A DNA stretch of 64,000 nt from Curtobacterium sp. MMLR14_010 (GCF_001865015.1 NZ_MJGV01000022.1:1-64000), one strand, 5' to 3'. Shown: positions 34,681-44,721, numbered from the stretch's first letter. The notes: generated by a model not told the origin, from the sequence alone. Numbers and translations are program-made.

Positions 34681-35631
34681 TCACCACGTCATGCCACCGT
34701 CCGCGGACACAGCGACCTCGTCGCCGGCCCAGGCCCAGAGCGTCTTGCCGACGAGGGCGATGGCCACCGGTCCGTCGGTCGCGCCGTCCTCCCAGCACCC
34801 CATCGGGCTGACCTGGGAGCCCGAGACGACCTGCGTCGCCGGCAGGCTGACGACCTGCACGCCGTCGCACATGGAGGAGCCGAGTCGGGCGAGCGTGTAG
34901 GTCTCGCCGGCGTCGGCGATCGCCTTGACCCCGGGGAGCGCGACGCTCACCCACGGACCGGTGCCGCTCCGCCAGTCGACCTCCGGTGCGCACGCGACGA
35001 GGGTGGTGAAGCGGCCTTCGTAGGCGTCGGCGGGCTCCTCGCACGGGGAGTCGATCTCCCCCGTGGACAGGTCGACCGCGGTGTCGCTGATCGTGGCGCC
35101 GAGGTCGCTCCGCTCCGCCGCGGCCCAGGTGACGCCGTCGTCATCCGTCGTGCGTGCGGTCTGCGTGCAGTCGTCCCCGACATCAGCCAGGATCGACAGC
35201 GTGCCGGTCGTGGCGCGCAGTGCCGTTACCGCGTGGACGTCCTCGCCGAGGTCGACTTCGGCCCAGGTCGCGCCGCCGTCGACGGTGCGCTGCAGTACCG
35301 GCCGTGTGGCGGAACACGACCCGCCGGAGGCTCGCCATGCCTCCTTGCCGTCCACTGCGGCGATGAGGTGCCGGCTCGCCGCGCCACCCGCTCCGGCCGC
35401 GCCGGCGGAACCGGTCGCGCTCGGATCTGGGGTCTGCGTGGGGTTCGGCGTGCTCGTGTAGGTCGGGATGGGCCCGGCCGGCCCATGCTGCTCCGGCGCG
35501 GTGCGCCCGAGTGCGAGCGTGACCAGCAGGACGTCGACCGCGACCAGCGCGACGACGACGACTCCGACCCAGATCAGGGTCGTCCGTGGGAGCGATCGAC
35601 CGAGGCTTCGGGCCCCCCGGCGTCCTTCCAT
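34681..35631 (-). CDS. Membrane-anchored protein with Asp-box (BNR-like) repeats, function unknown
   Basis: 316 residues: a short basic cytosolic start, one membrane helix (about residues 19-41), a Pro/Thr/Ser-rich linker (about 50-85), then an extracytoplasmic domain. Three Asp-box-like turns are visible: TVDGGATW, TDDDGVTW and the terminal ADGGMTW, which ends the protein. Such turns occur in sialidase-like and Ycf48-like propellers, but with so few blades a full propeller is doubtful. Six cysteines suggest disulphides outside the cell. It lies between the autokinase and initiating transferase genes, so it probably acts in glycan export or anchoring. Confidence 0.6.
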   Translation of the reverse strand: MEGRRGARSLGRSLPRTTLIWVGVVVVALVAVDVLLVTLALGRTAPEQHGPAGPIPTYTSTPNPTQTPDPSATGSAGAAGAGGAASRHLIAAVDGKEAWRASGGSCSATRPVLQRTVDGGATWAEVDLGEDVHAVTALRATTGTLSILADVGDDCTQTARTTDDDGVTWAAAERSDLGATISDTAVDLSTGEIDSPCEEPADAYEGRFTTLVACAPEVDWRSGTGPWVSVALPGVKAIADAGETYTLARLGSSMCDGVQVVSLPATQVVSGSQVSPMGCWEDGATDGPVAIALVGKTLWAWAGDEVAVSADGGMTW

Positions 35632-35646
35632 GTCCCCCAGCCCCCC

Positions 35647-37095
35647 TCAGTGTTCAGCGCGACGGAGAGCGGCGAGCTTCCTGCCGCGCGGCTTCGGGGA
35701 CCGGTCCGCGGCCGCCGAGTCGTCACCCTCGCCGATGCCGTACCCGTAGCCGTACCCGTAGCGGCCGTAGCCGTACGCCCCCGGGCCCTTGACCGGCATC
35801 ATCGTGATGACGAAGCCGGCGATCGGCGCACCGACGTTCTCGAGCGACGCGACCGCAGCGGCGAGCTGGCCTTTGTGGGTCTTGCCGGAGGCGACAGCGA
35901 GGATCGCACCGGAGGCCTTCTTCGACAGGATCGCGGCGTCGGTGACGGGCAGGAGCGGCGGTGCGTCGAACAGGACGTAGTCGAACTCCTGCTCGAGGCG
36001 CTCGATGAGCTTCTGCATCGCCTGCGAGCCGAGGAGTTCGGACGGGTTCGGCGGGATCGGCCCCGCGGGGAGCACGACCATGTTGCCGCGGCCCCAGGGG
36101 TGCGCGACGTCTTCGAGCTCAGCGCGACCGATCAGCAGGTCGGTGAGCCCCGCGTTGCCTTCGACCTCCATGTACTCCGCGATGCGCGGACGGCGAAGGT
36201 CGGCGTCGATGAGGATGACGCGGAAGCCGGCGCTGTCGAGTGCGATGGCGAGGTTCGTGACGGTGGTGCTCTTGCCCTCGGACTGCATCGACGACGTCAT
36301 GACGAAGGTGCGAGAACCCGTGCCGAGATCAAGGAACTGCAGGTTCGTGCGCAGCGTGCGGAACGACTCGGCACGCGGGCTCCGAGGGTCGACCTGCACG
36401 ATCAGGGGCCGCTCGGAGGCCTTGCTGTCGAACGCGATGCCGCCGACGACCGGCTTGTCACTGATCTTCTCGACGTCGAGCTCGGTGCGGACGCGGTTGT
36501 CCAGCGTCTCGCGGAGCACCGCGATGCCGACGCCCAGCGCGAGCCCGACGAGCAACCCGAGTGCGACGTTGACGGGCACGTTCGGGCTGATCGGCACGCT
36601 CGGGACCTCGGCCTGCTTCACCCGCGTGAGCTTGACCGTGCTGGTGCCGTTCGCGTCCGTCGCCTCGATGTCCTGCACGACGTTGGTCAGGCTCTGCGAG
36701 GCAGCGTTCGCGATGTCGGCCGCCTGCACGGGGTCGGTGTCGTCGACCGAGATGGAGATGAGGGTCGTGCTCGTCGGCGCCGTCGCGGTGATCATGCCGG
36801 CGAGCTGGTCGGGGCTCATGTCGAGCTTCAGCGTCGAGATGACCGGCAGGAGCACGATCGGCGTCGACACGAGGTTCGAGTACGTCAGCACGCGCTGCTG
36901 CGTGAAGGTGTTGCCCTGGGCGAGGTCACTGGCACTGCCGGAGGTCTCCGTGGAGACGAACACCTGCGCCGACGCCGAGTAGACGGGCTTCTTGACGAGG
37001 GAGAACCCCGCCGCTGCTGCCACCCCGACGAGTGCCAGCACCAGGATGAGAACCCATCCCTTGCGCAGCACCGTGATGTAGTCGCGTAGTTCCAC
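35647..37095 (-). CDS. Wzc-like polysaccharide copolymerase/tyrosine autokinase
   Basis: This 482-aa BY-kinase controls chain length and export of the polysaccharide. It carries a Wzz domain between two membrane helices (about residues 14-32 and 174-193) and a cytosolic kinase domain. Kinase features are Walker A SMQSEGKSTT (269-278, Lys275), Walker A' VILIDADLRRP and Walker B VLFDAPP. The tail has a dense tyrosine cluster at 441-452 (YGYGRYGYGYGY), the autophosphorylation site. The fused Wzz-kinase form is usual for actinobacteria. I chose GTG 37095; the upstream in-frame ATG would add an unrelated 42 residues. Confidence 0.9.
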   Translation of the reverse strand: MELRDYITVLRKGWVLILVLALVGVAAAAGFSLVKKPVYSASAQVFVSTETSGSASDLAQGNTFTQQRVLTYSNLVSTPIVLLPVISTLKLDMSPDQLAGMITATAPTSTTLISISVDDTDPVQAADIANAASQSLTNVVQDIEATDANGTSTVKLTRVKQAEVPSVPISPNVPVNVALGLLVGLALGVGIAVLRETLDNRVRTELDVEKISDKPVVGGIAFDSKASERPLIVQVDPRSPRAESFRTLRTNLQFLDLGTGSRTFVMTSSMQSEGKSTTVTNLAIALDSAGFRVILIDADLRRPRIAEYMEVEGNAGLTDLLIGRAELEDVAHPWGRGNMVVLPAGPIPPNPSELLGSQAMQKLIERLEQEFDYVLFDAPPLLPVTDAAILSKKASGAILAVASGKTHKGQLAAAVASLENVGAPIAGFVITMMPVKGPGAYGYGRYGYGYGYGIGEGDDSAAADRSPKPRGRKLAALRRAEH

Positions 37096-37127
37096 GCGGC
37101 CCGCCTTCCCCGACGATGAGCCGCATC

Positions 37128-37149
37128 CCTGTTCTGTCCCGAGAACAGG
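37128..37149. promoter_or_regulatory. Perfect inverted repeat CCTGTTCT-N6-AGAACAGG upstream of wzc-like gene
   Basis: Arms at 37128-37135 and 37142-37149 are exact complements, 33 bp before the GTG of the autokinase. Position and symmetry fit an operator bound by a dimer, or a leader hairpin limiting expression of the glycan genes. Confidence 0.5.
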
Positions 37150-37175
37150 CACACCGGGGTTGTCCCAGCGAGCGG

Positions 37176-37222
37176 CATGGAAATAGTGCCACACGAATGA
37201 GTCGGCCTCGGCTGTTTCCATG
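37176..37222. promoter_or_regulatory. Second inverted repeat CATGGAAATAG / CTGTTTCCATG
   Basis: Eleven-base arms (37176-37186 and 37212-37222) with one mismatch and a 25-bp spacer lie between the divergent autokinase and CPBP protease genes. It may be a second site for the same or another regulator. Confidence 0.4.
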
Positions 37223-37253
37223 ATGTGGGCCCCGAGTCCTCTACGGTGTCGCC

Positions 37254-37991
37254 ATGAGCAGCGCGCCGGACCGGACGACCACCGACGTCGAGACCGCCCG
37301 CCAGCGCGACCTCTTCACGCTGCTCGTCGCCGTCGGGATCGCGGTCGTCCTCGCGCGGTTCGTCACCGGCTTCGCCCGGGGCGGCGGCATCCCAGCACCG
37401 GTCCTGCAGGTGCTGGCCGCGGACCTGGCGGTGTGGGTCCCGCTCACCGTCGGCGCCCTGTGGGTGCTGCGCCGAGCCTCCAGGCCGAACGACCAAACCG
37501 CGCCCACGCGCCTCAGCTTCGGACTCGGCCTGGGCGACGCCATCGCTGCCGTCGGCATCGTGATCGTGTGCCGCGGTGTGGACGCGGCCATGTCGATCTC
37601 GTTCTTCGGCGCCTCGGGGCTGAGCCCTGCCCCCACGCTCGGCCAGCCGGACGTGGTCCTGCTCGTCGTGTCGGCGATCGGGGTGTGCGTGGTCAGCCCC
37701 GTGCTCGAGGAGGTCGTGTTCCGCGGGCTGTTCCAACCCCGGCTGGCCGACGCGTTGACGGCGCGCACCCGGTTCCTCGCGGTGCTGCTCACGGCGTTCC
37801 TCTTCGCGCTGCTGCACGTCCTGATCGGCAGCCCGGCGACGACGCTGGGCGGCTTCGAGGTCTTCACCACCACGTTCCTGCTCGGCCTGCTCACCGGCGC
37901 GCTCGTGGCGATGACCGGACGCATCGGCGGGGCGATCCTGGCGCACGTGCTGTTCAACACGGTCGCGGTCGTCCTGACCTGGCCGCGCTGA
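37254..37991 (+). CDS. CPBP family intramembrane metalloprotease
   Basis: This 245-aa multi-spanning protein has the Abi/CPBP motifs: EEVVFRG (152-158) with the paired glutamates and Arg157, His188 in a later helix, and HVLFN (231-235). Related proteins cleave membrane-bound substrates or process peptide modifiers; the target here is unknown. It reads away from the glycan locus, 158 bp from the autokinase start, and ends about 100 bp before the phosphatase gene. Confidence 0.82.
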   Translation: MSSAPDRTTTDVETARQRDLFTLLVAVGIAVVLARFVTGFARGGGIPAPVLQVLAADLAVWVPLTVGALWVLRRASRPNDQTAPTRLSFGLGLGDAIAAVGIVIVCRGVDAAMSISFFGASGLSPAPTLGQPDVVLLVVSAIGVCVVSPVLEEVVFRGLFQPRLADALTARTRFLAVLLTAFLFALLHVLIGSPATTLGGFEVFTTTFLLGLLTGALVAMTGRIGGAILAHVLFNTVAVVLTWPR

Positions 37992-38096
37992 CCCGCGGGC
38001 ATAGCGGCTACCGGCACCCGGCACGCGGCGAGCACCTCCGGCCGACCAGACCCCCGAAGAGGGGCCAACGCCTCCCCTGACGATCCCTAGACTTCA

Positions 38097-39395
38097 GTGA
38101 GCATGCCGAACCGCGTCAGCGTCTACGACAACCCGTTGGTCCGTCAGGCCCCGATCAGCGCGTTCGTCGCTCTCTCCGCGTTGCTCACCGTGGCGCTGCC
38201 GGTCCTCGAGATCACGCACGACCAGGCCTTCCTGGCGTGCTTCGTCGTCACGGCGGTCGCGACCCTGATCGCCGCGACGGCCGCCGGCCTCCCCCGGCTC
38301 GTGTTGCTCGGGGCGATCCTGCCCGCTGTTGACTTCATCGCCGTCGCCCTGCTGCGAGCCGGCACGGGCAACGGCGCCTCCGTGTTCACGTCGCTCGTCA
38401 TCCTGCCGGTCGTGTGGGCGGCGTCACGGCCGGGGCGGTGGAACATCGCCTACGCCGCGATCGGCGTCGCGGTCGTCATCCTCACGCCGTTCGCGATCAA
38501 CCCCGACCAGCCGCCGGCCGGCAGCGAACTCGTCCGCCTGGGCATCACCGTCGTCGTGTTCGGCACGGTCGCCGTCATCGTCCACGAACTGGCACGGAAC
38601 GCACGCCGGAGCGTCGCGGCAGCGCAGGGCAACGAGGACGCCGTCCGCGCCGAGATCGACCGGGCCGCGACCGTGCAGCGCTCGCTCCTGCCGAGCACCG
38701 GCCTGGACGCCGGCCACGCGGTCACCATCGCCGGTGCCTGCCTGCCGGCGAAGACCGTCGGCGGCGACTTCTTCGACTGGTACCCGACCGCCGGCGGCAT
38801 CGCCTTCAGCCTGGGCGACGTGATGGGCAAGGGCGTCGGAGCCGGCCTCATCGCCGCCGCCGTCCGCTCGACCCTGCGCAGCGCCCGCACGGTGGACGAC
38901 GCCTCCGAGGCACTCAAGCGCGCGTCCGACGGGCTGGCCGCCGAGACCCTGACCTCCGAGGTCACCTTCACCACCCTCTTCCACGCCCGCGTCTCCGACG
39001 AGGGCGTCCTGCAGTGGGCCGACGCGGGCCACGGCCTGAGCTCGATCGTCCGCGCAGACGGCCGGGTCGAGCGACTGCTGTCGGGCGACCTGCCGCTGGG
39101 ACTCGGACTCGAGCTGCTGAACGCGTGGCGTACGACGAGCACCGTCCTCGAGCCGGGCGACATGCTCGTGACCTTCAGCGACGGCGTGCTCGACCTGTTC
39201 GACGGTGACGCGGTCGACGCCGTCGCGGCACTCAGCCGGGAGCACCGCGACCCGCAGGCACTCGTGGAGGCGCTGTCGCAGCGAGCCGGCGAGGTCCCGC
39301 ACGACGACGACGTCACGGTCGTCGTGCTCCGGCGCGAGGCAGCGCAGCTGCCCGCCGTCGCCCCCGTCGACGGGGTCGGGTCCCGCGCCGTCTGA
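38097..39395 (+). CDS. PP2C-type (SpoIIE/RsbU-like) serine phosphatase
   Basis: This 432-aa protein joins about five to six N-terminal membrane helices to a cytosolic SpoIIE-type phosphatase domain. The phosphatase core is clear: VGGDFFDWYPTAGG, FSLGDVMGKGVGAGLIAA with metal-binding aspartates, LVTFSDGVLDLFDGD and HDDDVTVVVL. RsbU-like enzymes dephosphorylate anti-anti-sigma factors, so this may act in a partner-switching stress pathway, but no sigma factor, kinase or STAS gene is nearby. The GTG at 38097 or ATG at 38103 is the start. Confidence 0.85.
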   Translation: MSMPNRVSVYDNPLVRQAPISAFVALSALLTVALPVLEITHDQAFLACFVVTAVATLIAATAAGLPRLVLLGAILPAVDFIAVALLRAGTGNGASVFTSLVILPVVWAASRPGRWNIAYAAIGVAVVILTPFAINPDQPPAGSELVRLGITVVVFGTVAVIVHELARNARRSVAAAQGNEDAVRAEIDRAATVQRSLLPSTGLDAGHAVTIAGACLPAKTVGGDFFDWYPTAGGIAFSLGDVMGKGVGAGLIAAAVRSTLRSARTVDDASEALKRASDGLAAETLTSEVTFTTLFHARVSDEGVLQWADAGHGLSSIVRADGRVERLLSGDLPLGLGLELLNAWRTTSTVLEPGDMLVTFSDGVLDLFDGDAVDAVAALSREHRDPQALVEALSQRAGEVPHDDDVTVVVLRREAAQLPAVAPVDGVGSRAV

Positions 39396-39413
39396 CCGGC
39401 TGACCACCGGACG

Positions 39414-39445
39414 GGAGGCTCGGTGCCAGCCCGCCCCGAGCCTCC
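39414..39445. terminator. GGAGGC-family stem-loop terminator
   Basis: GGAGGCTCGG (39414-39423) pairs perfectly with CCGAGCCTCC (39436-39445). AGTCCGT follows. It lies after the phosphatase gene and before the iminopeptidase on the same strand. Confidence 0.65.
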
Positions 39446-39513
39446 AGTCCGTCACCGGGTCGCGCCACGGCGGTACGGTGACGAGGACCCGTGTCGTTCC
39501 GAGAGGACCCGCC

Positions 39514-40485
39514 GTGCGCCAGCTCTACCCGCCGCTCGAACCCACCCGCTCCGGCATGCTCGACGTCGGCGACGGAGAGCAGGTGTACTGGGAGGAGTGC
39601 GGCTCCCCCGACGGCAAGCCCGTCGTGTTCCTGCACGGCGGACCCGGCGCCGGGTGCTCACCGGACCACCGGCGGCTGTTCGACCCCGCGCGCTACCGGA
39701 TCGTGCTGTTCGACCAGCGCAACTGCGGCCGCAGCCTGCCGCACGCGGGCGACCCCGCGACCGACCTGTCCGCGAACACGACGTGGACCCTGGTCGAGGA
39801 CATCGAGCGGCTGCGGGAGCACCTGGCGATCGACGCCTGGCAGGTGTTCGGCGGCTCGTGGGGCTCGGCGCTCGCCCTGGCCTACGCGGAGACGCATCCG
39901 GACCGGGTCACCGAGCTCGTCCTGCGCGGCATCTTCACGCTGCGGCAGAGCGAGGTCGACTGGTTCTACGAGGGCGGCGCCGCGAACATCCTCCCCGACC
40001 TGTGGGAGGGGTACCTCGCTCCCGTGCCGGAGGACGAACGGCACCCCGGCGGACTGGTCCGCGCGTTCGAGCGCCTGCTCGCCGACCCGGACCCCGCCGT
40101 ACACGGGCCGGCCGCCGTTGCCTGGGCGAGCTGGGAGGCGGCCTCGATCACGCTGCTGCCCCGTCCCGACCTCGTCGCGCAGTACGCGGACCCGACGTAC
40201 GCGCTGGCGTTCGCCCGGATCGAGAACCACTACTTCAGGCACGACGGCTGGTTCGAGGACGGCCAGCTGATCCGCGACGCCCACCGGCTCGCGGGCATCC
40301 CGACCGTCATCGTGCAGGGGCGCTACGACCTCTGCACGCCGGCGGTCACGGCGTGGGACCTGCACCGGGCCCTGCCGTCGGCCGAGTTCCGGATGATCGA
40401 CGACGCCGGGCACGCGTTCGACGAGCCGGGGATCCTCGACGCGCTCCTCGAGACGACCGCCCGGTTCGCCGGCACCGCGGGCTGA
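39514..40485 (+). CDS. pip: Proline iminopeptidase
   Basis: This 323-aa alpha/beta hydrolase releases N-terminal proline from peptides. It has the oxyanion motif HGGPGAG (41-47), DQRNCGRS (67-74), nucleophile Ser115 in GGSWGS, Asp272 in GRYDLCTP and His300 in DAGHAF. All match S33-family prolyl aminopeptidases. The GTG at 39514 with AGAGGA upstream gives the family start (VRQLYPPLEP). It is monocistronic; its stop and that of the convergent membrane-protein gene lie in one small palindrome (40482-40498). Confidence 0.92.
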   Translation: MRQLYPPLEPTRSGMLDVGDGEQVYWEECGSPDGKPVVFLHGGPGAGCSPDHRRLFDPARYRIVLFDQRNCGRSLPHAGDPATDLSANTTWTLVEDIERLREHLAIDAWQVFGGSWGSALALAYAETHPDRVTELVLRGIFTLRQSEVDWFYEGGAANILPDLWEGYLAPVPEDERHPGGLVRAFERLLADPDPAVHGPAAVAWASWEAASITLLPRPDLVAQYADPTYALAFARIENHYFRHDGWFEDGQLIRDAHRLAGIPTVIVQGRYDLCTPAVTAWDLHRALPSAEFRMIDDAGHAFDEPGILDALLETTARFAGTAG

Positions 40486-40494
40486 CCGGCGCGG

Positions 40495-40941
40495 TCAGGC
40501 GGGGTCGTCGGCCGTCGTCGACGGGGACTGCTCGTCGCGGACCCGCTCGAGCTCGGCGTCGACGGCACGCCGCCGGCGCCACAAGGCTGCAACGACGAAA
40601 CCGGCTCCGCCCACGACGAACAGCACTCCCCCGAGGACCGCGCCCGGGACGACACTGTCCGTGCGGTCGTCGTTGCCGATCCCGGCCGCGCCGAGGAGCA
40701 GTGACACCCCGACGAGCAGGAGCACCATCGACGCGGAGACCCACCACAGCAACGGGTACCGCAGGCGGAACCGTCGACGGTCCTGGTACGTCATCACGGC
40801 GAACACGACCCAGCCGGACACCAACGTGTTCGAAGTGACCCGGAACCATGTCTCGAGCACCACGACGGCACAGAAGGACAGCACGGCGCCTCCGACCAAC
40901 CAGGCCCACCAGCCAGCCGTCCCCGTCTGCCGTTCCGTCAT
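40495..40941 (-). CDS. Hypothetical membrane protein, four helices
   Basis: This 148-aa protein has a short polar N-terminus (MTERQTG), four predicted helices and an Arg-rich tail after the last one. It is not a recognised family. It resembles the protein at 42024-42512 in size, in helix spacing, in a GN.D segment before the last helix, and in the charged C-terminus, so the two are probably paralogs on either side of the NERD gene. The sequence CGTACCGATG also recurs upstream of both. Confidence 0.65.
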   Translation of the reverse strand: MTERQTGTAGWWAWLVGGAVLSFCAVVVLETWFRVTSNTLVSGWVVFAVMTYQDRRRFRLRYPLLWWVSASMVLLLVGVSLLLGAAGIGNDDRTDSVVPGAVLGGVLFVVGGAGFVVAALWRRRRAVDAELERVRDEQSPSTTADDPA

Positions 40942-41027
40942 GTGCCCAACCGTACCGATGGCGGCGGCGAGCGGACGCGCCGACGTGGGACGAGCCTCCA
41001 GGCCGGTCCGCGTGGTGGGGTGGTCCC

Positions 41028-42005
41028 ATGACCAGCGCCATCGTGCCGTGGGTGGTCGCCGGGGGGCTCGCCGTCGTGGTGGTCGTCCTGGTGCTCCTCC
41101 TGCAGCGCCACCGATCCTCTGCCCGCTCCGCACTCGAGGCCGCCGAGCAGGCCCGCCGCGACGAACTCGCCCGACGTGAGTCGGAGCACCGCGAGGCCAC
41201 CGCCCGGGTCGAGGCGGACCGCGACCGGCAGGTCGCCGCGGCCGATGCCGAACGGCGCGACGCTCGCACCGAGGCGGAGCAGAGCCGCGCGTTCGCCCGC
41301 AGGGGCATGCAGTGGGAGGAGGCGTCGGAGCAGGCGATCCTCCAGGCGTGCCGTGCCGCGAGCGTCAACGGCGTGCTGATGACGAACGTCGTCTTCATGC
41401 CCGTCGGCGAGACGGAGTCGGGGTCGCAACGGCGGTTCGTCGCGCAGGCGGACCACGTGCTCGTCTCGGACTCCGGCCGGGGTCTGGTGATCGAGAGCAA
41501 GCGCTGGGGCGGCATCGTGTTCGACGGCCGCAAGCCGAGCGCGGTGCACCCGGCGTTCCGGAGCCTGGTCGACGAGTCGTCCCTGGTGCCGCCGTTCGCC
41601 GTGCAGGTGCAGAGCCGGAAGGTGCTCAACCACGCGGAAGAGGCCGAGAACTGGTGGCAGGTCCGGGTGCAGGCGCAGGGGAAGTCCCCCGCGCAGCAGG
41701 TCCGCACCCAGGCCCGGCGGCTCGCGAAGTTCGTCGACGAGCACACCGGCACCGCCCGCACGTGGTTCGACACGTGTGTCTACTACTCGTCGTCGTCGGC
41801 CACCGCGTTCGTCCAGGCCGAGGACCGCAGCGGCACCGTGACGACCCGCGTCGTGACGAACGACCACGAGCTGCAGTCCGCTCTGGCGGCGTGGGCGGCG
41901 AAGGACTCGGTGCCGAACCGGGCTCGGGCCGACGCGGTCGTCCGGGTCCTGGCCGGCCAGGGTGCCCACGCGGTCACGGTGGGGTCGTACCGGCTGCCCG
42001 AGTGA
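41028..42005 (+). CDS. NERD (nuclease-related) domain protein
   Basis: 325 residues: one N-terminal membrane helix (about residues 5-25), a charged coiled-coil-like stretch rich in Glu/Arg/Ala (about 28-90), then a NERD domain. That domain shares the restriction-endonuclease-like core, seen as QADHVLVSDSGRGLVIESKRWGG, with the D...E-x-K pattern. NERD proteins are thought to bind or cut nucleic acid, often in plasmid or defence settings, but many chromosomal ones are unexplained. The ATG at 41028 places the helix at the N-terminus. Confidence 0.82.
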   Translation: MTSAIVPWVVAGGLAVVVVVLVLLLQRHRSSARSALEAAEQARRDELARRESEHREATARVEADRDRQVAAADAERRDARTEAEQSRAFARRGMQWEEASEQAILQACRAASVNGVLMTNVVFMPVGETESGSQRRFVAQADHVLVSDSGRGLVIESKRWGGIVFDGRKPSAVHPAFRSLVDESSLVPPFAVQVQSRKVLNHAEEAENWWQVRVQAQGKSPAQQVRTQARRLAKFVDEHTGTARTWFDTCVYYSSSSATAFVQAEDRSGTVTTRVVTNDHELQSALAAWAAKDSVPNRARADAVVRVLAGQGAHAVTVGSYRLPE

Positions 42006-42023
42006 CGGCGTCCTGCGCAGCGG

Positions 42024-42512
42024 TCAGGCGCGGGTGCCGTCGTTCGCACGAGTGGCACCGCCCGCACGAGTGGCACCGCCCGCACGAGTTGCGCCGTCCG
42101 CCGGGCGACGCCGTCGCCGTCGGACCACAAGGACGAGCGTGACACCAGCGGCAGCCACCACGAACGCGGCTCCGACGAGCGCACCGGACCCAGCTCGGTC
42201 GAGGTTCTCGTCAGTGTTCCAACCGGCTGCCCCGATCAGCAGCGCGATTCCGATGAAGAACAACGCCTGGATCACCAACGTGCCCCAGATCGGGAGACGA
42301 CCGGCACGGGGCGATCCTGGACCTCCCCGCAGCCCGAACACCGTCGCGGTGAAGCCGGCGATGACCGCCAGCGCGACGGGGAACACCTGGCCGAGCAGTG
42401 CCACGACGACGATGGAGACGAGCACCGTCGCCACCACCGAGCTCCACCACCGCACCGACGCACGGCGATCGACGGCCCGCTGCTGATCGTCGCGCTCAGC
42501 CGGATCGGTCAT
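42024..42512 (-). CDS. Hypothetical membrane protein, paralog of the 40495-40941 product
   Basis: This 162-aa protein has four predicted helices and a GWNTDENLDRAGSG loop before the last one, then an Arg-rich tail. The extreme C-terminus repeats TRAGGA, encoded by an 18-bp tandem repeat, so its length may vary between strains. It overlaps nothing and is convergent with the NERD gene. The family is not recognised; the gene flanks NERD together with a similar gene. Confidence 0.65.
   Translation of the reverse strand: MTDPAERDDQQRAVDRRASVRWWSSVVATVLVSIVVVALLGQVFPVALAVIAGFTATVFGLRGGPGSPRAGRLPIWGTLVIQALFFIGIALLIGAAGWNTDENLDRAGSGALVGAAFVVAAAGVTLVLVVRRRRRRPADGATRAGGATRAGGATRANDGTRA
42045..42096. 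repeat. 18-bp tandem repeat in the 3' end of a membrane-protein gene
   Basis: CGCACGAGTGGCACCGCC is repeated at 42045-42062 and 42063-42080, with a third, diverged copy to 42096. The period is a multiple of three, so copy-number change would keep the frame and alter the protein tail. Confidence 0.85.
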
Positions 42513-42607
42513 GCGATCACCGTACCGATGCCTGACCGACGCAGGCCATGGGCAGCCCGCGCACCTCGACGGCGTCGCCGACGGGTCGCGTCGGCGGCCC
42601 AGCTCGC

Positions 42608-43200
42608 TCACTCGGTCGAGCTGACCGCCCGGAGCGCGTCCGCGATCGTCGCCAGCGCGGCGTCGATCTCGTCCGCGACCCGCTCGTGCGTGGCCGCGGA
42701 GCGACGGTAGGGGTCGTCCACGTCGTCGTCGGCGGGGTCGGCGGGCGGCGGCACGACCCCGCGGAGCCGAGCGACCCGGTCGACGAGGTCCTGCGGGGAC
42801 CGCACGTCCGCCAGGTCACCGGGCTCGAGCCCGTCGAGCACCCGCGCGAACTGCTTGATCGTGAACGCCCGACGCGATGCCCGCGGCGCGAGCGACGCGA
42901 CGGCCGCCCGGTGCGAACGTTCGGCGGTGAGCACGAGGTCAGCGCCCTCGACGATCTCGGCGGTCAGGTAGCGGGATCGATGGGTCGACGGGTCGCCACC
43001 GAGCCGTCGGGACTGCGCCGCCGCGGTGTCGTCCATCGCGGCACCGTCGTCCGCGATCGTCCCCGCGGACTCGACGACGGAGCCGGATGGAGCCCCGGAC
43101 CCGACCCCCGCCGATGCACCGGGGGTGAGCCGAGCCTCCAGGACCTGCGCCGCCAGCGGCGACCGACAGATGTTGCCGCTGCAGACGAACAGGACGCGCA

Positions 43201-43201
<1 letters not shown>
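42608..43201 (-). CDS. Low-molecular-weight protein-tyrosine phosphatase
   Basis: This 197-aa enzyme has the P-loop VCSGNICRSP with Cys7 and Arg13 directly at the N-terminus, and the general acid Asp163 in DDPYRR. Such phosphatases (Wzb/Ptp-like) often dephosphorylate BY-kinases, so the Wzc-like kinase at 35.6-37.1 kb is a natural candidate partner, by inference. It contains a Gly/Ser-rich insert around residues 28-44. The ATG overlaps the purA stop (ATGA), so it is translated from the purA mRNA, an unusual coupling. Confidence 0.88.
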
Positions 43202-44499
<1,298 letters not shown>

Positions 44500-44607
44500 C
44501 TGGTTCTCCTCACGTTGGCGGAGGACCTCACACGGCGTCGGGCCGGTGGTCCACCCGAGTCTATCGGACGTCCATCTCCGCGTCACCGGGAGCGCGTGGA
44601 CGGGAAC

Positions 44608-44649
44608 GCCGGTCGTCGGTCGCCGGTCGCCGGTCGCCGGTCGCCGGTC
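44608..44649. repeat. 7-bp tandem repeat (GCCGGTC, six units)
   Basis: Six contiguous 7-bp units, five identical and one with a single change, lie between divergent purA and the MT0933-like gene. A 7-bp period slips easily in replication, so the distance between promoter elements here may vary between strains. Confidence 0.85.
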
Positions 44650-44721
44650 GACGCTGGACCCGCACTCGGCATCCGGCGAGCACCGTGGGCGGTCCAGACC
44701 CACGACGACAAGGAGCACCAC

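Noticed and set aside
35233-37089. Open frame of 618 codons opposite the autokinase and Asp-box genes
   Set aside because: Antisense shadow of high-GC genes; no start signal, no recognisable motif.
37254-37991. CPBP protein as an abortive infection gene
   Set aside because: The Abi name is historical for the family; nothing in the surroundings indicates phage defence.
42045-42096. Possible CRISPR-like repeats
   Set aside because: Contiguous 18-bp units inside a coding frame with no spacers.
44608-44649. Possible CRISPR or iteron array
   Set aside because: The unit is 7 bp with no spacers and no cas or rep gene nearby.
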